NCBI GenBank assembly: GCA_011634665.1
Contig: WAEK01000022.1
Location: 669,501 to 733,500 of the forward strand
Direction: 5' to 3'
Source: Mortierella sp. BCC40632
Taxonomy: Eukaryota; Mortierellomycota; Mortierellomycetes; Mortierellales; Mortierellaceae
Length of the DNA: 64,000 bases
Position numbers and translations under genes: made by a program. The notes beneath the pieces were generated by a model. It saw nothing but the letters and a program-made list of their open reading frames with translations, was not told where the DNA came from and searched no databases. This document shows, piece by piece, positions 23,890 through 35,207 of the stretch. Position 1 is the stretch's first letter. Each line of letters begins with the position of its first letter.

Positions 23890-26800
23890 CTAGACATCGA
23901 GAGGGCCATGGTTGAGGAAATTATGACCTGGAACCTCTTCGTCGTAGAGTTTGTGGAAGGTCACTATGGAAGAGAATCAAGGATAGAGCAAGGTCAATTA
24001 GAGTACAGTAAATGATACAAGGGGAGGGGGAGGGGGAGGGGGGGCAACCATCCTGGATCTCTTTCACCTACAAAGATAAATATGTACATAAAACACACAC
24101 ACACACACACACACACACTTACGAGCTACATTGGTCGCATAAGCCAGGAACAATGCACCAAAGAGAACTGAGGGTCCCAATCGATCATAATAAGAGACAT
24201 CTGTCCGTAACGCCTTGAGCCATTCGTGTCGAAGATGAAACACTGTCGCCGCATAGACAAGCACTGCCATTGAGACCAGGACAAGGAAAAGTCCCACCTT
24301 CTCACCCGCAGTTCCTTCGCCAAAGCTCAACAGGGTCAAGGCCATACTACCCAGCAAGAGTCCAAATTTGATCCAATGGATAAATGTTCGTTCGTTCGAG
24401 AAATAGCTCTTGGCATCCATTCGCTTCCGAAGCGACCGAAGTTCAGATGGCGAAAGAGCAGCGCCCGCGGATGATCCTTGGACCCATTTCTTGAGTCGTG
24501 AGAGAGTGGATGCAGTGAGGCTACTCTTGTCTGAAGACAGAGTCGAGGAGGCATCATTCGCAGCCATGGGCATGGTAGAGTTCATTTGAGATTGACCATT
24601 GCTCATAAGACGTTGTCGACGTAATCGTCTCCTTCGCTCCCGTTCTCGTTCACGGATTCGTGCAGACGATGGACCTGGAGGTTCAGGATGAATGAAGAAC
24701 CCAGACTCAAGGAAAGCACGGAAAGAACTGGTCCAGGTCTGGACCAAAGTGGGATCCTTTTTGGTGAGCCGTTGTTTCTTGGGTTGAGTCCGGGATGCGA
24801 TCCCACTTAATCCTTCTCCTTCCTCTCCTTCTGCATCTCCCTCAAATCCTTCGCCATCCTTCTCGAGATCAGTGCCTGGGCTTGGTCCAATAACTGTTCC
24901 CGAAGAGGTTTGTCTTCGACTCACCCCATAGCCACCATCAAGACCTTCACCCTGGCAGCCAAGGAATGCCCTTGGCCACCGCATGAGCCGTTGGCTAAAT
25001 CGCTTAAAGAACCCCTGCTCATTAGGCGTGGCTGGTGAGGCTGAGTTGAACATGGAAACTCCTGCATGTGTGTCCAACACATCACCTGAGGGCATGGATT
25101 CAACATTTTCTGTAAAGTCTGAATCCTGGCTCATGCCAGAGTAGTAGGAAAATGTAGTCGAGTACATGGACGCACTTGTATAGGAAGAAGACGAGTAGGC
25201 ACTACTCGAGTGGGCAGTATCACTGGACGTATATGAAAGCATCGTGTCAGTCGTGTTGGTCGACAATGCAGGCGAATGTGCTTGGAGCTGAAGATTGTGC
25301 CCACGGGGCTCTGCAGGGGTGGAGGGGGAAAAGAGGACAGGAGAGGATACATTGGAGCTTTGAAAGGTTGAGCCGGTTGTGTAGCCTGATGGGGACGACG
25401 TTGAGGACGATGAAGCATAGTAGTAATCACTTCGTGGAGGTGGAGACGATGCCATATAACCACCTGTGCGGGAAGACATTGTTGCTGGAGGTGGACCTGA
25501 AGACTTGAATGGGAAAGATGTGAATGAGAGGATATTCCTTTGGAAGAAGCCACGTTGGAAAAGTCCCGTCGGTGGCTGTGTCTGAGTTGGAAGCTGTGAC
25601 AAAGGCCCGTGCACGAATGAGTCCTGTCCCTCCAGGTCTGGCTCCCGTGAAGATGCCTGAGGAGGTCGACCTAGGTCAGAAAGTTTGCTGGGTAACCCTC
25701 TTGACTCTCCGGAACCACTCGTGCCCACTGTCATTCCGACGACCCCAGTGGCGGCCATCAGACCACAGTCATGGCTATGGACATAGAGGCCCGAGACGCA
25801 TGTGCGTGAACAGGCATTCAGGGAGCCTTCGTGGAAGGGTTTCTCTGGTTCGAGACTTTCCACATCCGAATGCTGGTCATTGTCCTGACCAAGTTGCTGT
25901 TGCTGTGATTGTTGCTTTTGAGGTTGAGCCGAGTTCTGACGGTGGGTTTGCCGGTAGGCACTAAACTGGCTCTTGCCTCCTGTCTGGACAGAGTCGTTCC
26001 GACGCAATGCTCGTAAAGGGTTATGATGGTATGGGTGGAGGACTTTAAGACTGGCCGAGCCTCGACGACCAGGCCCGAGGCCACTTCCATCTTCACTTTC
26101 GATTCCATCTTCATCGTCATCCCCAAGACGGTCACTTCGATCGTCCTCGATCATACTACCACTGCTGCTGCTCACAGCATCGCTACCCATGCCACGGTCT
26201 TCCCTCTCAGTCTCGTGATCCGATCTGCCATGCGTGGATGACCAAATGTGCCTCTGGGACTTTGGCATCTCGGGGGAGGAAATTGAATTAGGGTAACCAT
26301 AGGTTCTAGGCGTTGATACTGTGGAAGAGGATATTGTCCTTGGCCGGACACCCCGTTCAGTATCATTGTCCAGGCAGTGAGCATCCTTTGCTATTCCCAA
26401 GCCTGAGCCTGAACTGGATCCTGTTGTTTTACTATCAACAACTACCACGACAATGTCTTCATTATCATTGTCATCATTGCCTTTGTCAGCGGTTTTGTTC
26501 GTGCTGGCATCTCCCTTTGGACGGATCGTATTGGTATTCGTACGGAAGGCTTTACCCTTGAAAACCGAGCTATTGTTACGAGGTGAAGGTGTGGGCGAGG
26601 ACGACCGAGAGCTGTTGCCCGTAATCCGAGCCATGGCTGCGGCCGCGACGGCGGCATAGGTTGTGGTAGTCCAACTCGGAGTCATCGCACCAATGGTCCC
26701 CGTGGACCTAGATCGTTTACGGAAATTCGCCCAACCGCTATTCGAACCTGTTGTGCCCAGTCCTCCTCCTCCTTCTCCTCCTTCTCCTCCCTCTCCACCT

Positions 26801-27080
26801 ACCGGTGCAGGATCCATCCTCTTTTCGAGCGATATGTCAATTGGATGGACTTGGCTACTAAAGAGTCTATCCTCACTTTGGATGTTCCTTGAGTCCTCTT
26901 CTGCAATAGTATTGGCAGAAGTGGCAGCAGTAAAACGGACAGGGGTCTTGAGTGAATCAATGACGATTCCTTGCAATTGGTTTGGGCTGTCCAAAACTTG
27001 GCTACTGCTCTGAGATCGCCAAAGGCCCGTTCCTGAGGTTGGGGTGGTCATGCTCACGGAGGGGGATGGGAGTTGCAATA

Positions 27081-27115
<35 letters not shown>

Positions 27116-28309
27116 TGTTGCTGTTGTCGTTGTTGATTGTGTTGTCCCTGTTGGGATAGACTCGCCAAAGCTGCTCCGGAGACAGAAGTGGTTAAGGTCG
27201 AGGAACGAGCAAGTCGAGGTTGGCACCGGGTCGTGTCAACTTCGAGTGCAACATGACCCTGTGAGGCGTTGGTCGAGGTTTTAGCGGGCGTGGAAGTAGG
27301 GCCAGAATCGGATGGCGCGATCGCAGTCGTAGTCGCGGATCTGGTGCGAACTGATACCCGTTCAAGAGGGCCAGAACCGGAGGATTCTGTGACACTGGGT
27401 CGCATAGATACATGTGTAAACGAGTCGGTCAAAGATAAAGTCGAGTATACAAGAGTTGTAGCGGTAGAAGAGGTAGCAGGCGGAGCTAGAGCTGCAGGGG
27501 GTGGTTGTGGAATGGTCTGATTGACAACGGCAGAGGTTGTACTAGTCGTTGCTGTGGAGGTAGCAGATATTGAAGGTGGAGTGAGAATACTGTAGAGCTC
27601 GGTGCTCCATAGCGGCGAGGACAGCTCTAGTCGCGGAAGCTGCTGCGGGATCGACAGCGTTACCGATCTCACCGGAACTAGGGTAGGAGAATAAAAGGAA
27701 CAGAGAAACGGAATTGGAAGGTGAGGATGATGAAGGAAGATGGGAGGTGTGAGTAGAGACTTCAACTTTTTGGCGGCTCGTTGCATCTGCAGAGTCTTCT
27801 AGGTCGTGTAATTCCGCTCACTGCTGGTTACCATTGATCTTTCCTGATCCCGGAGTGGCCGCTGAAGACCTCAAGAGTGGTGACCCGGTTACTGTTGGCG
27901 ATCGAGAGAGAGTCTGGGCCAAGACCGGGCCAAGAGTGTTATTGTTGCTATTGCTATTCTCATACTTGCTGCTAATAGCATGGACACTCCCAGTTCGTCT
28001 TGGATAGGCTGATGTGGCGGCGGGCTTGTCGGTGGAGGTGGTTGGAGGAAGCACGGGTCTTCTCGCTGCAGGCATTTGCCGTGTCTGTCGCGTCTGCCGC
28101 TGTTGTTGTAATTGTGGTTGCTGTTGCTGTTGCTCCGAAGTGGAATTGTCATTGTCGCCACCATCTACGGCAGTAGTGAGCCTGGGTGCAGATGGTGTAG
28201 CCGAAAGAGTGGATATCGCCGAGGTGGAGACAGACCGAGGCCGTGATGGGGTGGGGGATATGGCGCGCCGGGATGTGGCGGAGGCAAAGGGGTCCGGAGT
28301 GATACGCAT
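23890..28309 (-). CDS. Long disordered protein with C-terminal VTC1/DUF202 membrane domain
   Basis: Three exons on the minus strand, 28309-27832, 27677-24123 and 23963-23890, GT-AG and in phase, 1,368 residues. Residues 1 to about 1,220 are low complexity: Ser/Thr-rich, with a polyglutamine run near residues 350-365, Asp-rich and Gly-rich patches. The C-terminus is the recognisable part: KSYFSNERTFIHWIKFGLLL, then three hydrophobic helices, then YYDRLGPSVLFG. This matches the DUF202/VTC1 domain, which in the yeast vacuolar transporter chaperone complex forms the membrane channel part for polyphosphate. The last exon adds LTFHKLYDEEVPGHNFLNHG and the stop. No SPX domain or VTC catalytic tunnel domain is seen, so a role in polyphosphate is only a suggestion. 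The first intron (27831-27678) was chosen because it restores phase. Confidence 0.82.
24090..24119. repeat. (AC)n tract at a splice donor
   Basis: About 14 AC units lie directly after the GTAAGT donor of the last intron of the VTC1-domain gene (GT repeats on its sense strand). Confidence 0.8.
27081..27127 (-). repeat. CAG/CAA repeat encoding polyglutamine
   Basis: Ten or more CAG codons followed by CAA/CAG mixtures in the sense of the minus-strand VTC1-domain gene encode a run of about 15 Gln. Pure CAG units suggest length polymorphism. Confidence 0.9.
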
Positions 28310-28823
28310 CGCAAGCTCTCCGTCTGGCTCCTAGGCTAAGAAGCAGGCGAGAGCAGGACGGAGGAATGGAGAAGGATAGGGGCGCGTGCGTGAGGATGGG
28401 CAATTGAGATGAAAGGGAAAAAAAGCGAGGGAAAGAGAAAGAGACAAGAGAGCGAGCGAGTAGAGAAGAGACTGGGTATCGCGGTCCTTCCTTTGGCCGC
28501 ACCCCTCGCCTTGCCTGCCGACTTGGCCAATATCGTCGTTTTCCTCCTTTTCCATTGGCTCACTGTCCCTTTCAGAGCACCACACGCGTGTGAGTCGTGG
28601 CCTCGTCCTCGCCCGACACTCTCGCTCCAACTCTGCTACGTTATAGGCAAGTTTAGTTTCCGGAATTGTTATTCAGGCTGGTCTTGATCCTCTTGGCCTT
28701 TTGATGTCTGTCCGAGTTGCAGCGAGCAAGGATGCGGGCGCACGTAGCGCCGTCGGATCTGGAATCGCCATCTCTTTCTCTTTCTCTCTCTTTCTCTCTT
28801 TCTCTCTTTCTTTCTTTCTCTCC

Positions 28824-28894
<71 letters not shown>

Positions 28895-29170
28895 CCTACC
28901 AATTTCTTTTCACTTTATCTTGCTGTTTGCACTATTTCTTTCTGTTTTTTTTTTGAAGCAGAAAGTCGTTTATTAAAAAATATAAAAAAGAAAAAGAATT
29001 GTCAATTTTTAATCACCCCTCCACCCCTCCTTCACTTCGACCCAGAAAGTCAGATTAAAAATATAAAAAGAAAAAAAGAATTGGCTGTTTACTTGACTCG
29101 ACCCTGATAGAAAGTGAGACAAAGGAAAAAAGGAAAAAGGAAAAAGAGATAAAGAATAAAGGTATTCGCT
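28310..29170. promoter_or_regulatory. Promoter side of the VTC1-domain gene and 3' flank of CotH
   Basis: No gene is seen. It contains a long (CT)n tract at 28829-28889 with CTTT-type repeats before it, A-rich DNA at 28970-29160, and no clear TATA box for the gene starting at 28309. Confidence 0.5.
28829..28889. repeat. (CT)n microsatellite
   Basis: About 30 CT units on the plus strand, preceded by CTTT-rich repeats from about 28772. Confidence 0.9.
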
Positions 29171-31323
29171 CTACAATACAAGCATAACCATTGACACCAA
29201 GGCGCCAAGAGCCGCCCACTGTCCTTTCAGGCTCTGAGCAGCATTAGTGGCCTGCTCTCCAGATACACTCTCGGTCGAGATAGTGTCAAGCTTCTGTTGC
29301 GAATGCTCAGACATGCCGTTGACTCCTGTGTCTTTGTTTTGGGCTGGAGCCTTGGGACTCTGCTTCACACCGCCTGCTGCAACTACATGCTCAGCCGCCT
29401 TGGATCCTTGAACGTTGGCGGCACTCAGTTTCTTTCCAATACCATATGCAGACTGAACATGGGTCATGACATGAGGCGCGACTTTGCCTTCTGATCCCTT
29501 AAGAGCCTTGAAGTCCAAAGTCTTTTGAACCTCATCAGCTCGCTTCTTGATCCATTCCCTCAGACCATACTTGCTCTCGACACCGTGGTCGAGACCTTTG
29601 GTCAGATCCGCAACCGTGAACTTGTTGTTCTTGCCCTTGGAGACTCTGGGTAGGGATCGATCCCAGACAATGTCCTCATGAAGCATTCGCCTGTATCCTT
29701 CCAACCTTGGGTTGAGCGCGTCTGGTTTAAACACGTAATTAACTGTGTCCTTGAGGATTGACTCAAAACGCTTGTTGATCTCGGGACACTCCATGATCAA
29801 CTTTTGGGCTAGAGGTGACTCAAAGCCGTTCTCGTTCTTCTTGGGAACCAAGCGGTAAGACTCAATCTTACCGTCGTAGGCCGTGCCAAAGGTGTCGTCA
29901 AAGTCGGTGGGAAGCCACATCCACTTGCCCGTGAGAGGGTCATTATAGATTTGGTAGTTTGAACCTGATTTCCAGTAAGCATCCCAGGCTCCTGCCAGAT
30001 ATTCCATGGCCATACTCTTTAGGAACATGTCCAAGTCCATGCGCTTGTTCCAGTAACCGATGGGATCTTCTGTCTTCTTGGGGTTAAAGTCCTTAAGGTC
30101 CTTCATAAAGACAATGAGGTCCTTCATAAGATCGTTCTTGGGATTCTTGCCAGGAAGGATGTTCTTGTAAATATCCTCAAGCACATAACTGGCACTGGTG
30201 GGTCCCAGCCACTCAAGATTGCCCTCGTGGCCACAGCACGAGTTCATCTTCCAGAGTGCACCGGGATGAACTTTTTCCACGTTAGGATGAAGGACCTTTT
30301 TGACCCAGTGTCCTTTCATTTCTTCCATTGCGACAAAGAGGCCAATTGGCCGGCCATTGAGGAAGAGACGGACATAGGCTGCCTGTTGTGCTGGCACACC
30401 AAGCGAGTTCAGAACATCGACATAAAGTTTCTCACGCATCATGGTCGGATCTGTCTCTGCGTTTCTGAGCTTGAGCGTCGAAAGATCAAGTAAACGCGCC
30501 TTTTTGGGGAACTTGAACTGATAGGCGAGCTTGGCATACTCGCGAGCGGAGGCACCCGACAGATTGAGGGATACATCCTTGATCATAACGTTGTCGTTGG
30601 CGCTGCAGATGTAGAGGCGTAAAAGGGATAGGAAAGCATTAGTAATACTGAATTTTAAATATACACGATTCTTCTATTATTATTATTGTTATTATTTTTT
30701 CCATCGCTGCTCTTACCCAATGTATCGGAAGCTGACTTTGATGGGCTTTGGATGAAAGTCGGAACCGCCCTTGTTGATGTGGTCGATTTCAGATTGCTTG
30801 CCGTCAATAAAGATGGAGCCAATAAAGCCATCACGGAAGAAGGGCGAGTCCTGCTGCAGCTTGTTCTCAAAGACCTGGGGTAGGCCAGGCAACTCATGGA
30901 TCGTATGGCTTCGTTCAAAGAACTCATTCGGGGTGAAGGCTGCACCTGAAGGAAGCTTCCGGGCGACCTTTTCCTGTTGGTCGATCTTGCCAGAACCGTC
31001 CAATCGGACATAGTGGTATTCGAGCGGTCCATCTACACCTGCGAGATTGGCGGACCAGAGTGGGTAGATTTCAGGGTTGGTCTTGAGCTTGTTCACCTTG
31101 CCGTTGATTAATACACCATACTCGTCCTTGTCGTCCTCACGAAGACCAACGACATTGAACGTTACTAGTTACGGATGAGGGGCAAGATGCATTGGGTCAG
31201 CTTGGGGGAGCAGAGGTGAAATGGAGCGGGCTGGAGTGGGGATAAGGTTTTATGTCTCCTATCTTTACCATCAGCAAGAACTGCGGCCGCACAGGCAGCT
31301 AATCCAAGCAAGAGTCGAACCAT
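29171..31323 (-). CDS. CotH kinase-family secreted protein, probably GPI-anchored
   Basis: Three exons on the minus strand, 31323-31269, 31164-30717 and 30602-29171, GT-AG and in phase, 644 residues. The first exon encodes a signal peptide (MVRLLLGLAACAAAVLA). The CotH domain spans roughly residues 170-530, with REKLYVDVLNSLGVPAQQAA, RLFLNGRPIGLFVAMEEMKG and the metal-binding-type motif PTDFDDTFGT near residue 400. The C-terminus has a Ser/Thr-rich spacer and ends in a hydrophobic tail, as for a GPI attachment signal. CotH proteins are atypical secretory-pathway protein kinases in bacteria (spore coat) and surface proteins in Mucoromycota, where some Mucorales members bind host cells. The known host-binding peptide motif of Mucorales CotH3 is not apparent here, so a host-interaction role should not be assumed. 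A TATA box lies about 260 bases upstream of the ATG. Confidence 0.92.
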
Positions 31324-31581
31324 AATTGTGAAGAAATAGAGCGAGCGCGTAGGTGAATGGGTAGGTTGGATCCGAGATCAAGAGTATGAGGGAAAGGCAA
31401 ACAAAAGGAAAGAAAAACAAAAACAAAAAAAAAAAAAAAAAAAAAAAAGGCTGGAAGAAGACGAACAAAAATAACACTAGAAATAATAAAAAGAAGGCGA
31501 AGGGGACTGGGAGGAGGAATATGAAAAGAGACCAGCGATGAAAAGGCCAAGTGAAAATGCAGAGATCGAGAGGTGTGAATC

Positions 31582-31588
31582 TTTTATA
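31582..31588 (-). promoter_or_regulatory. Candidate TATA box of the CotH gene
   Basis: TATAAAA reads on the minus strand 259 bases before the CotH start codon at 31323; the leader between them is A/T-run-rich. Confidence 0.45.
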
Positions 31589-32342
31589 GGGAAAAGGGGA
31601 TATGATTCTTGTTTGGCCTTGCATACAATACAGTGGTGATGGCTTTCAAAGGCCGCAAGCGGTATTGACCCTGGTCGGATGCACTGGCCGTGCGGAGGGT
31701 GGAGGTTCAGGCTGTTTGCACGATCGTGGATCGAGCAGGACAGGAGTTGGGCACGATTGCATCTGCATTGTTGATAGACGTGCTGCTCGGGGCAAATGCA
31801 GTCGCTGTCGCGTGCTGCCGAATATGCAATTCTGTTTTGGCCTTTAATGCCTTGGCAGCACTAGAACAGACGCGAGAAGAGGAGAAGGAGGGAAGACGCA
31901 GGGTCAGTGGGTAGGACAAAAGCTGAAAGGCAGAGATTCCATTCCTGGTGCGGATGGGCAGGCGAGGTAGAGAGGAAGCACGAGGGCGATGAGAAGAGTG
32001 GGTGTGCATGTCTATTGGGGCTAGTGCGTTGGTTGATACGGCTTTGGACGTGGCCGGGCCAATGGACAGTGGCGCGTATAAATGGGACGTGCGTGTGCCT
32101 GGGCCGTGCAACCTGCAAGCGCCTCAATGAGCGGAGTGAGAGAAGAGAGAGACTTTTTCCTAAATCCAAAAGAGCTGGAGCAGATGCGAGAACAAACGAG
32201 AGAGAGAGAGAGAGAGAGAGGTGATTTTGAGGGGGCAAATAAGTACATTATTTTCCAGTACGTCACCCAAACCATCATTGATATTTGCCCCCTTTTTTAT
32301 CCTCTAAGCAAAAGCTAAAACCCAAACCCAAGCATTGAGAGG

Positions 32343-32373
<31 letters not shown>

Positions 32374-32463
32374 CAATCACATACACGTTGCCTGTGCCCA
32401 CGCAACACAACCTGCGACTGCGCGCGGGCAGATAAAAGCCCCTCTCCATGGCAGGGCGACTTT

Positions 32464-32506
<43 letters not shown>

Positions 32507-32734
32507 CTCTTTCTTTGTCCCCGCTGTTTGCATATCGCCCCCATGCCACTGTCCGTGGATTCGGACTGGATGCCTTTACTATTTTTTTTTTTTTCCTCTG
32601 TCATCCTCCCCCCCCAAATCAAATCAAATCAAAATCAAATCAATCCAATCCGTTTTCCCTTCTCATCCTTTCGCTCCTTTCCCGTTTAACTGTTTGTTTC
32701 GGCGCGTTTTGTTCTTGTCGAAATCTCCGCGCAT

Positions 32735-32737
<3 letters not shown>

Positions 32738-32777
<40 letters not shown>
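32738..32777. repeat. (TA)n microsatellite
   Basis: About 19 TA units. Such tracts can form cruciforms and are often length-variable. Confidence 0.85.
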
Positions 32778-32779
<2 letters not shown>

Positions 32780-33250
32780 TTCTTTCTCATTATCATTTTC
32801 GGCCCTATGTCCTCATCTCTTTTTCCATATTTCCGCTCTTTCATATTTTTTCCTGTCAGATCTTTCTCAAGTTAAATTAAATCGTAAATCTTGGCAAGCC
32901 AAATCCAAATCCATCTTTTCTGTTGCATTCGCATTCGTTGCCCTTTCGCTCTGCTAACTCTGCTCTACTCCGAGCCCCTCTTCGTTTGCTATCCTTTCCC
33001 GTTCTCCACCCTCCACCCTCCACCCTCAGCCCCCCCCATCTCCCCTTCGTTGCCAATCGGTTGCCAACGGTCCATCTTTTGCCATCCCCATTCGCGCTCG
33101 CCTGCCTCGGCCTTCCAGCATCCGCACCAATTCACCGGTTCGATCGCCCATCCTCGTCTTCCACTCCAGCGCCACAGCCCGCCCATGGACGCTGCCCCGC
33201 GCTGTCGCCAGGTCATCTCTCTCTGCGCCCTTTGTTATGTTCTTTGTCGT

Positions 33251-33255
<5 letters not shown>

Positions 33256-33319
<64 letters not shown>
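33256..33319 (+). repeat. (CT)n microsatellite upstream of STS1
   Basis: About 32 CT units about 250 bases before the STS1 start, pyrimidine on the sense strand. Confidence 0.9.
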
Positions 33320-33323
<4 letters not shown>

Positions 33324-33571
33324 CTCTCCCCCACCCCTCCCCTACCCCGTCCTCCTCCCCTTTTCGCTCCATGCACAAAGGTCCATGCGATGCCTGGAGC
33401 TTAATCGAGTTTCGCCCTGGGCTACTGTGCCTAATCATTCCATTCTAACAGCGACCCTTCTTTTCTTTTTTTCTTTCTTTCTTTCTCTCTTTCTCTTTCT
33501 CTCCCCTTTCTTCCTGACTCTTTTCTGTCCCTCTTCGCTGTCGATCCCTAATCCGCTCCTCTCCCCTGCAC

Positions 33572-33937
33572 ATGATTGAATCGCCTCCAGCGCTGAAGCG
33601 TAAGCAAAGTGTCGACATTGACAGTCCAATGCCCTCTTCGGGCCCACCCTCACCCTCAAGCAGCAGTGATGCAGGTACTGACCAAGCCAAGGTCAAGCGT
33701 GTGCGCACAACTGCCGAGCTGGTGTCCAGGAAAAAGACCGTCTCCAAGCTGATTGGTAAGAAACTGCAATGGGATCCACATTTGTCAATGCTGAGCTACC
33801 CGAGCAAAGGGATCGAGCCACACCCCCATCTTCATACCCTCTCGCTTCAACCCGGCCTCCTCTCTTTTGCGCCCTGTGCCCTCTCTCCGAGCTCTACCAT
33901 TGTTCCAATACTGACGCTCTTTACTTTCTTTCTCTTC

Positions 33938-33974
<37 letters not shown>

Positions 33975-35207
33975 CCACTCACTCTCACACACTCTCTTAC
34001 TCTCGCTCTCAATGCTCTTTTTCTTGCTCTGGCAGCCACCCTAAGTGCGTCGCAGCTTGTGCACCTTGTCACAGCCCTTGTCGACACACATCCGCAGCTT
34101 GCCGACGACGTTGCTAGTCTTGTTCCGCGCCCTACCATTGACCGTGTCCAGTCCCATCTCGCCTTCCTCGAGACAAAGCTCCAGGAAGCCTTTCCTTATA
34201 CCAAATGGGGCCCCAGCCGCGACGATTATTCCTTCAACCGAGTTAAGCCTGCACTCGAAGAGCTCATTGTAAGTCGGCCGCCGTCCGGCCTCCGCGCCCG
34301 CTGCGGTACTTCTTTCTCCCACCCATCCACTCAACCTCTCCCCTCTACTCCCCCTCCACTCCTCTCCCTGTTTCCGCGTGGCCTAGAGCCGTGAACACAG
34401 GGACACGTACACTTGACGCTTTTCTTCCCGGCCCATTTATGTGCTCAGCATCCACACTGGCGTACTTGGTATCATCTAGACTAACGAATGGCTCTGTTCT
34501 ATGTTGCTGACGAGATAGGAGAACATTGTCGATTATACCAACCATTTTACTTCACCACCAGAGTTCCCCACCACGTCATTCTCGTTCCTGCACATTGCCA
34601 CAGAATGCTGCAATCGGCTACCTAACTGGGACAATGCCGCCAATAACGAGCTCAAGACCAGTCTCTACAAATCTCTGGAAGAGTACTGGATCAAGGCCAT
34701 CCAGGATGCGGCAAGTAAGCTTGAGGAAGGCAAGATCTTTAGCCAGGCGACCGTCCGAGAATGGGCCAATAAGTACGTCTCTCACCTTCTCTCTCTCACA
34801 CACTCTCTGCTCTTTTTCTTTTTCTTTTTCTTTTTGAGCTGATCTACACTCTTTTTGTCATTGCTAACGTTACTCTTCCTCTCTCATTTTCTGCCCCGCT
34901 GCTCCTCATTAGCCTGGAACAACACAACTACAGCTCTCAGGGCATGTTCTCATCAGCTGTTGAAGAGTTCAAGTCAAGGTTAGGCTGGCTCCTAGGATTC
35001 CCTCCATCGACTCCACATTACCCCAACTCATTGTCCACAGACAGTCCACGAGCATCCTTTGGTGATCATAGGGCGGGCAACAGCAGCAATAGCAGCAGCA
35101 ACAGCATCAACAGCAATGGCTTGAACCGTCGTCTCAATGGCTCGGGCATGGGCAACAACCGCATCGCCAGTCATATTCTGAGCAGTGGCAACGGAGGAAA
35201 CATCTGA
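33572..35207 (+). CDS. STS1: Proteasome nuclear tether STS1/Cut8
   Basis: Four exons, 33572-33755, 34036-34268, 34519-34772 and 34913-35207, GT-AG and in phase, 321 residues. The N-terminal 60 residues are basic and Ser/Pro-rich with KRKQSVD and KRVRTTAEL, like the lysine-rich proteasome-binding and nuclear-localisation part of Cut8. The helical Cut8 domain follows: LVHLVTALVDTHPQLADDV, LQEAFPYTKWGPSRDDYSF, IVDYTNHF and FSFLHIATECCNRLPNW. Cut8/Sts1 anchors 26S proteasomes at the nuclear envelope so that nuclear targets such as cyclin are degraded; yeast Sts1 works with karyopherin Srp1. The C-terminal tail, with many Asn/Ser/Gly, is not part of the fold. The leader is strongly CT-rich. A short upstream exon cannot be excluded, but the ATG context fits. 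Confidence 0.9.

Larger units (their letters stand above)
31589..33571. promoter_or_regulatory. Long divergent intergenic region between CotH and STS1
   Basis: No coding frame with family resemblance. It contains GA repeats at about 32198-32220 and 32339-32372, CT at 32469-32503, a TA repeat at 32738-32777 and a long CT tract at 33256-33319, all low complexity that produces spurious open frames. A TATAAAT at about 32078-32084 on the plus strand lies far from any called start. Confidence 0.55.

Noticed and set aside
32448..32957. Open frame of 169 codons on the plus strand
   Set aside because: It is made of CT, T and TA repeats read as Ser/Leu/Ile runs, with no motif, in an intergenic region.
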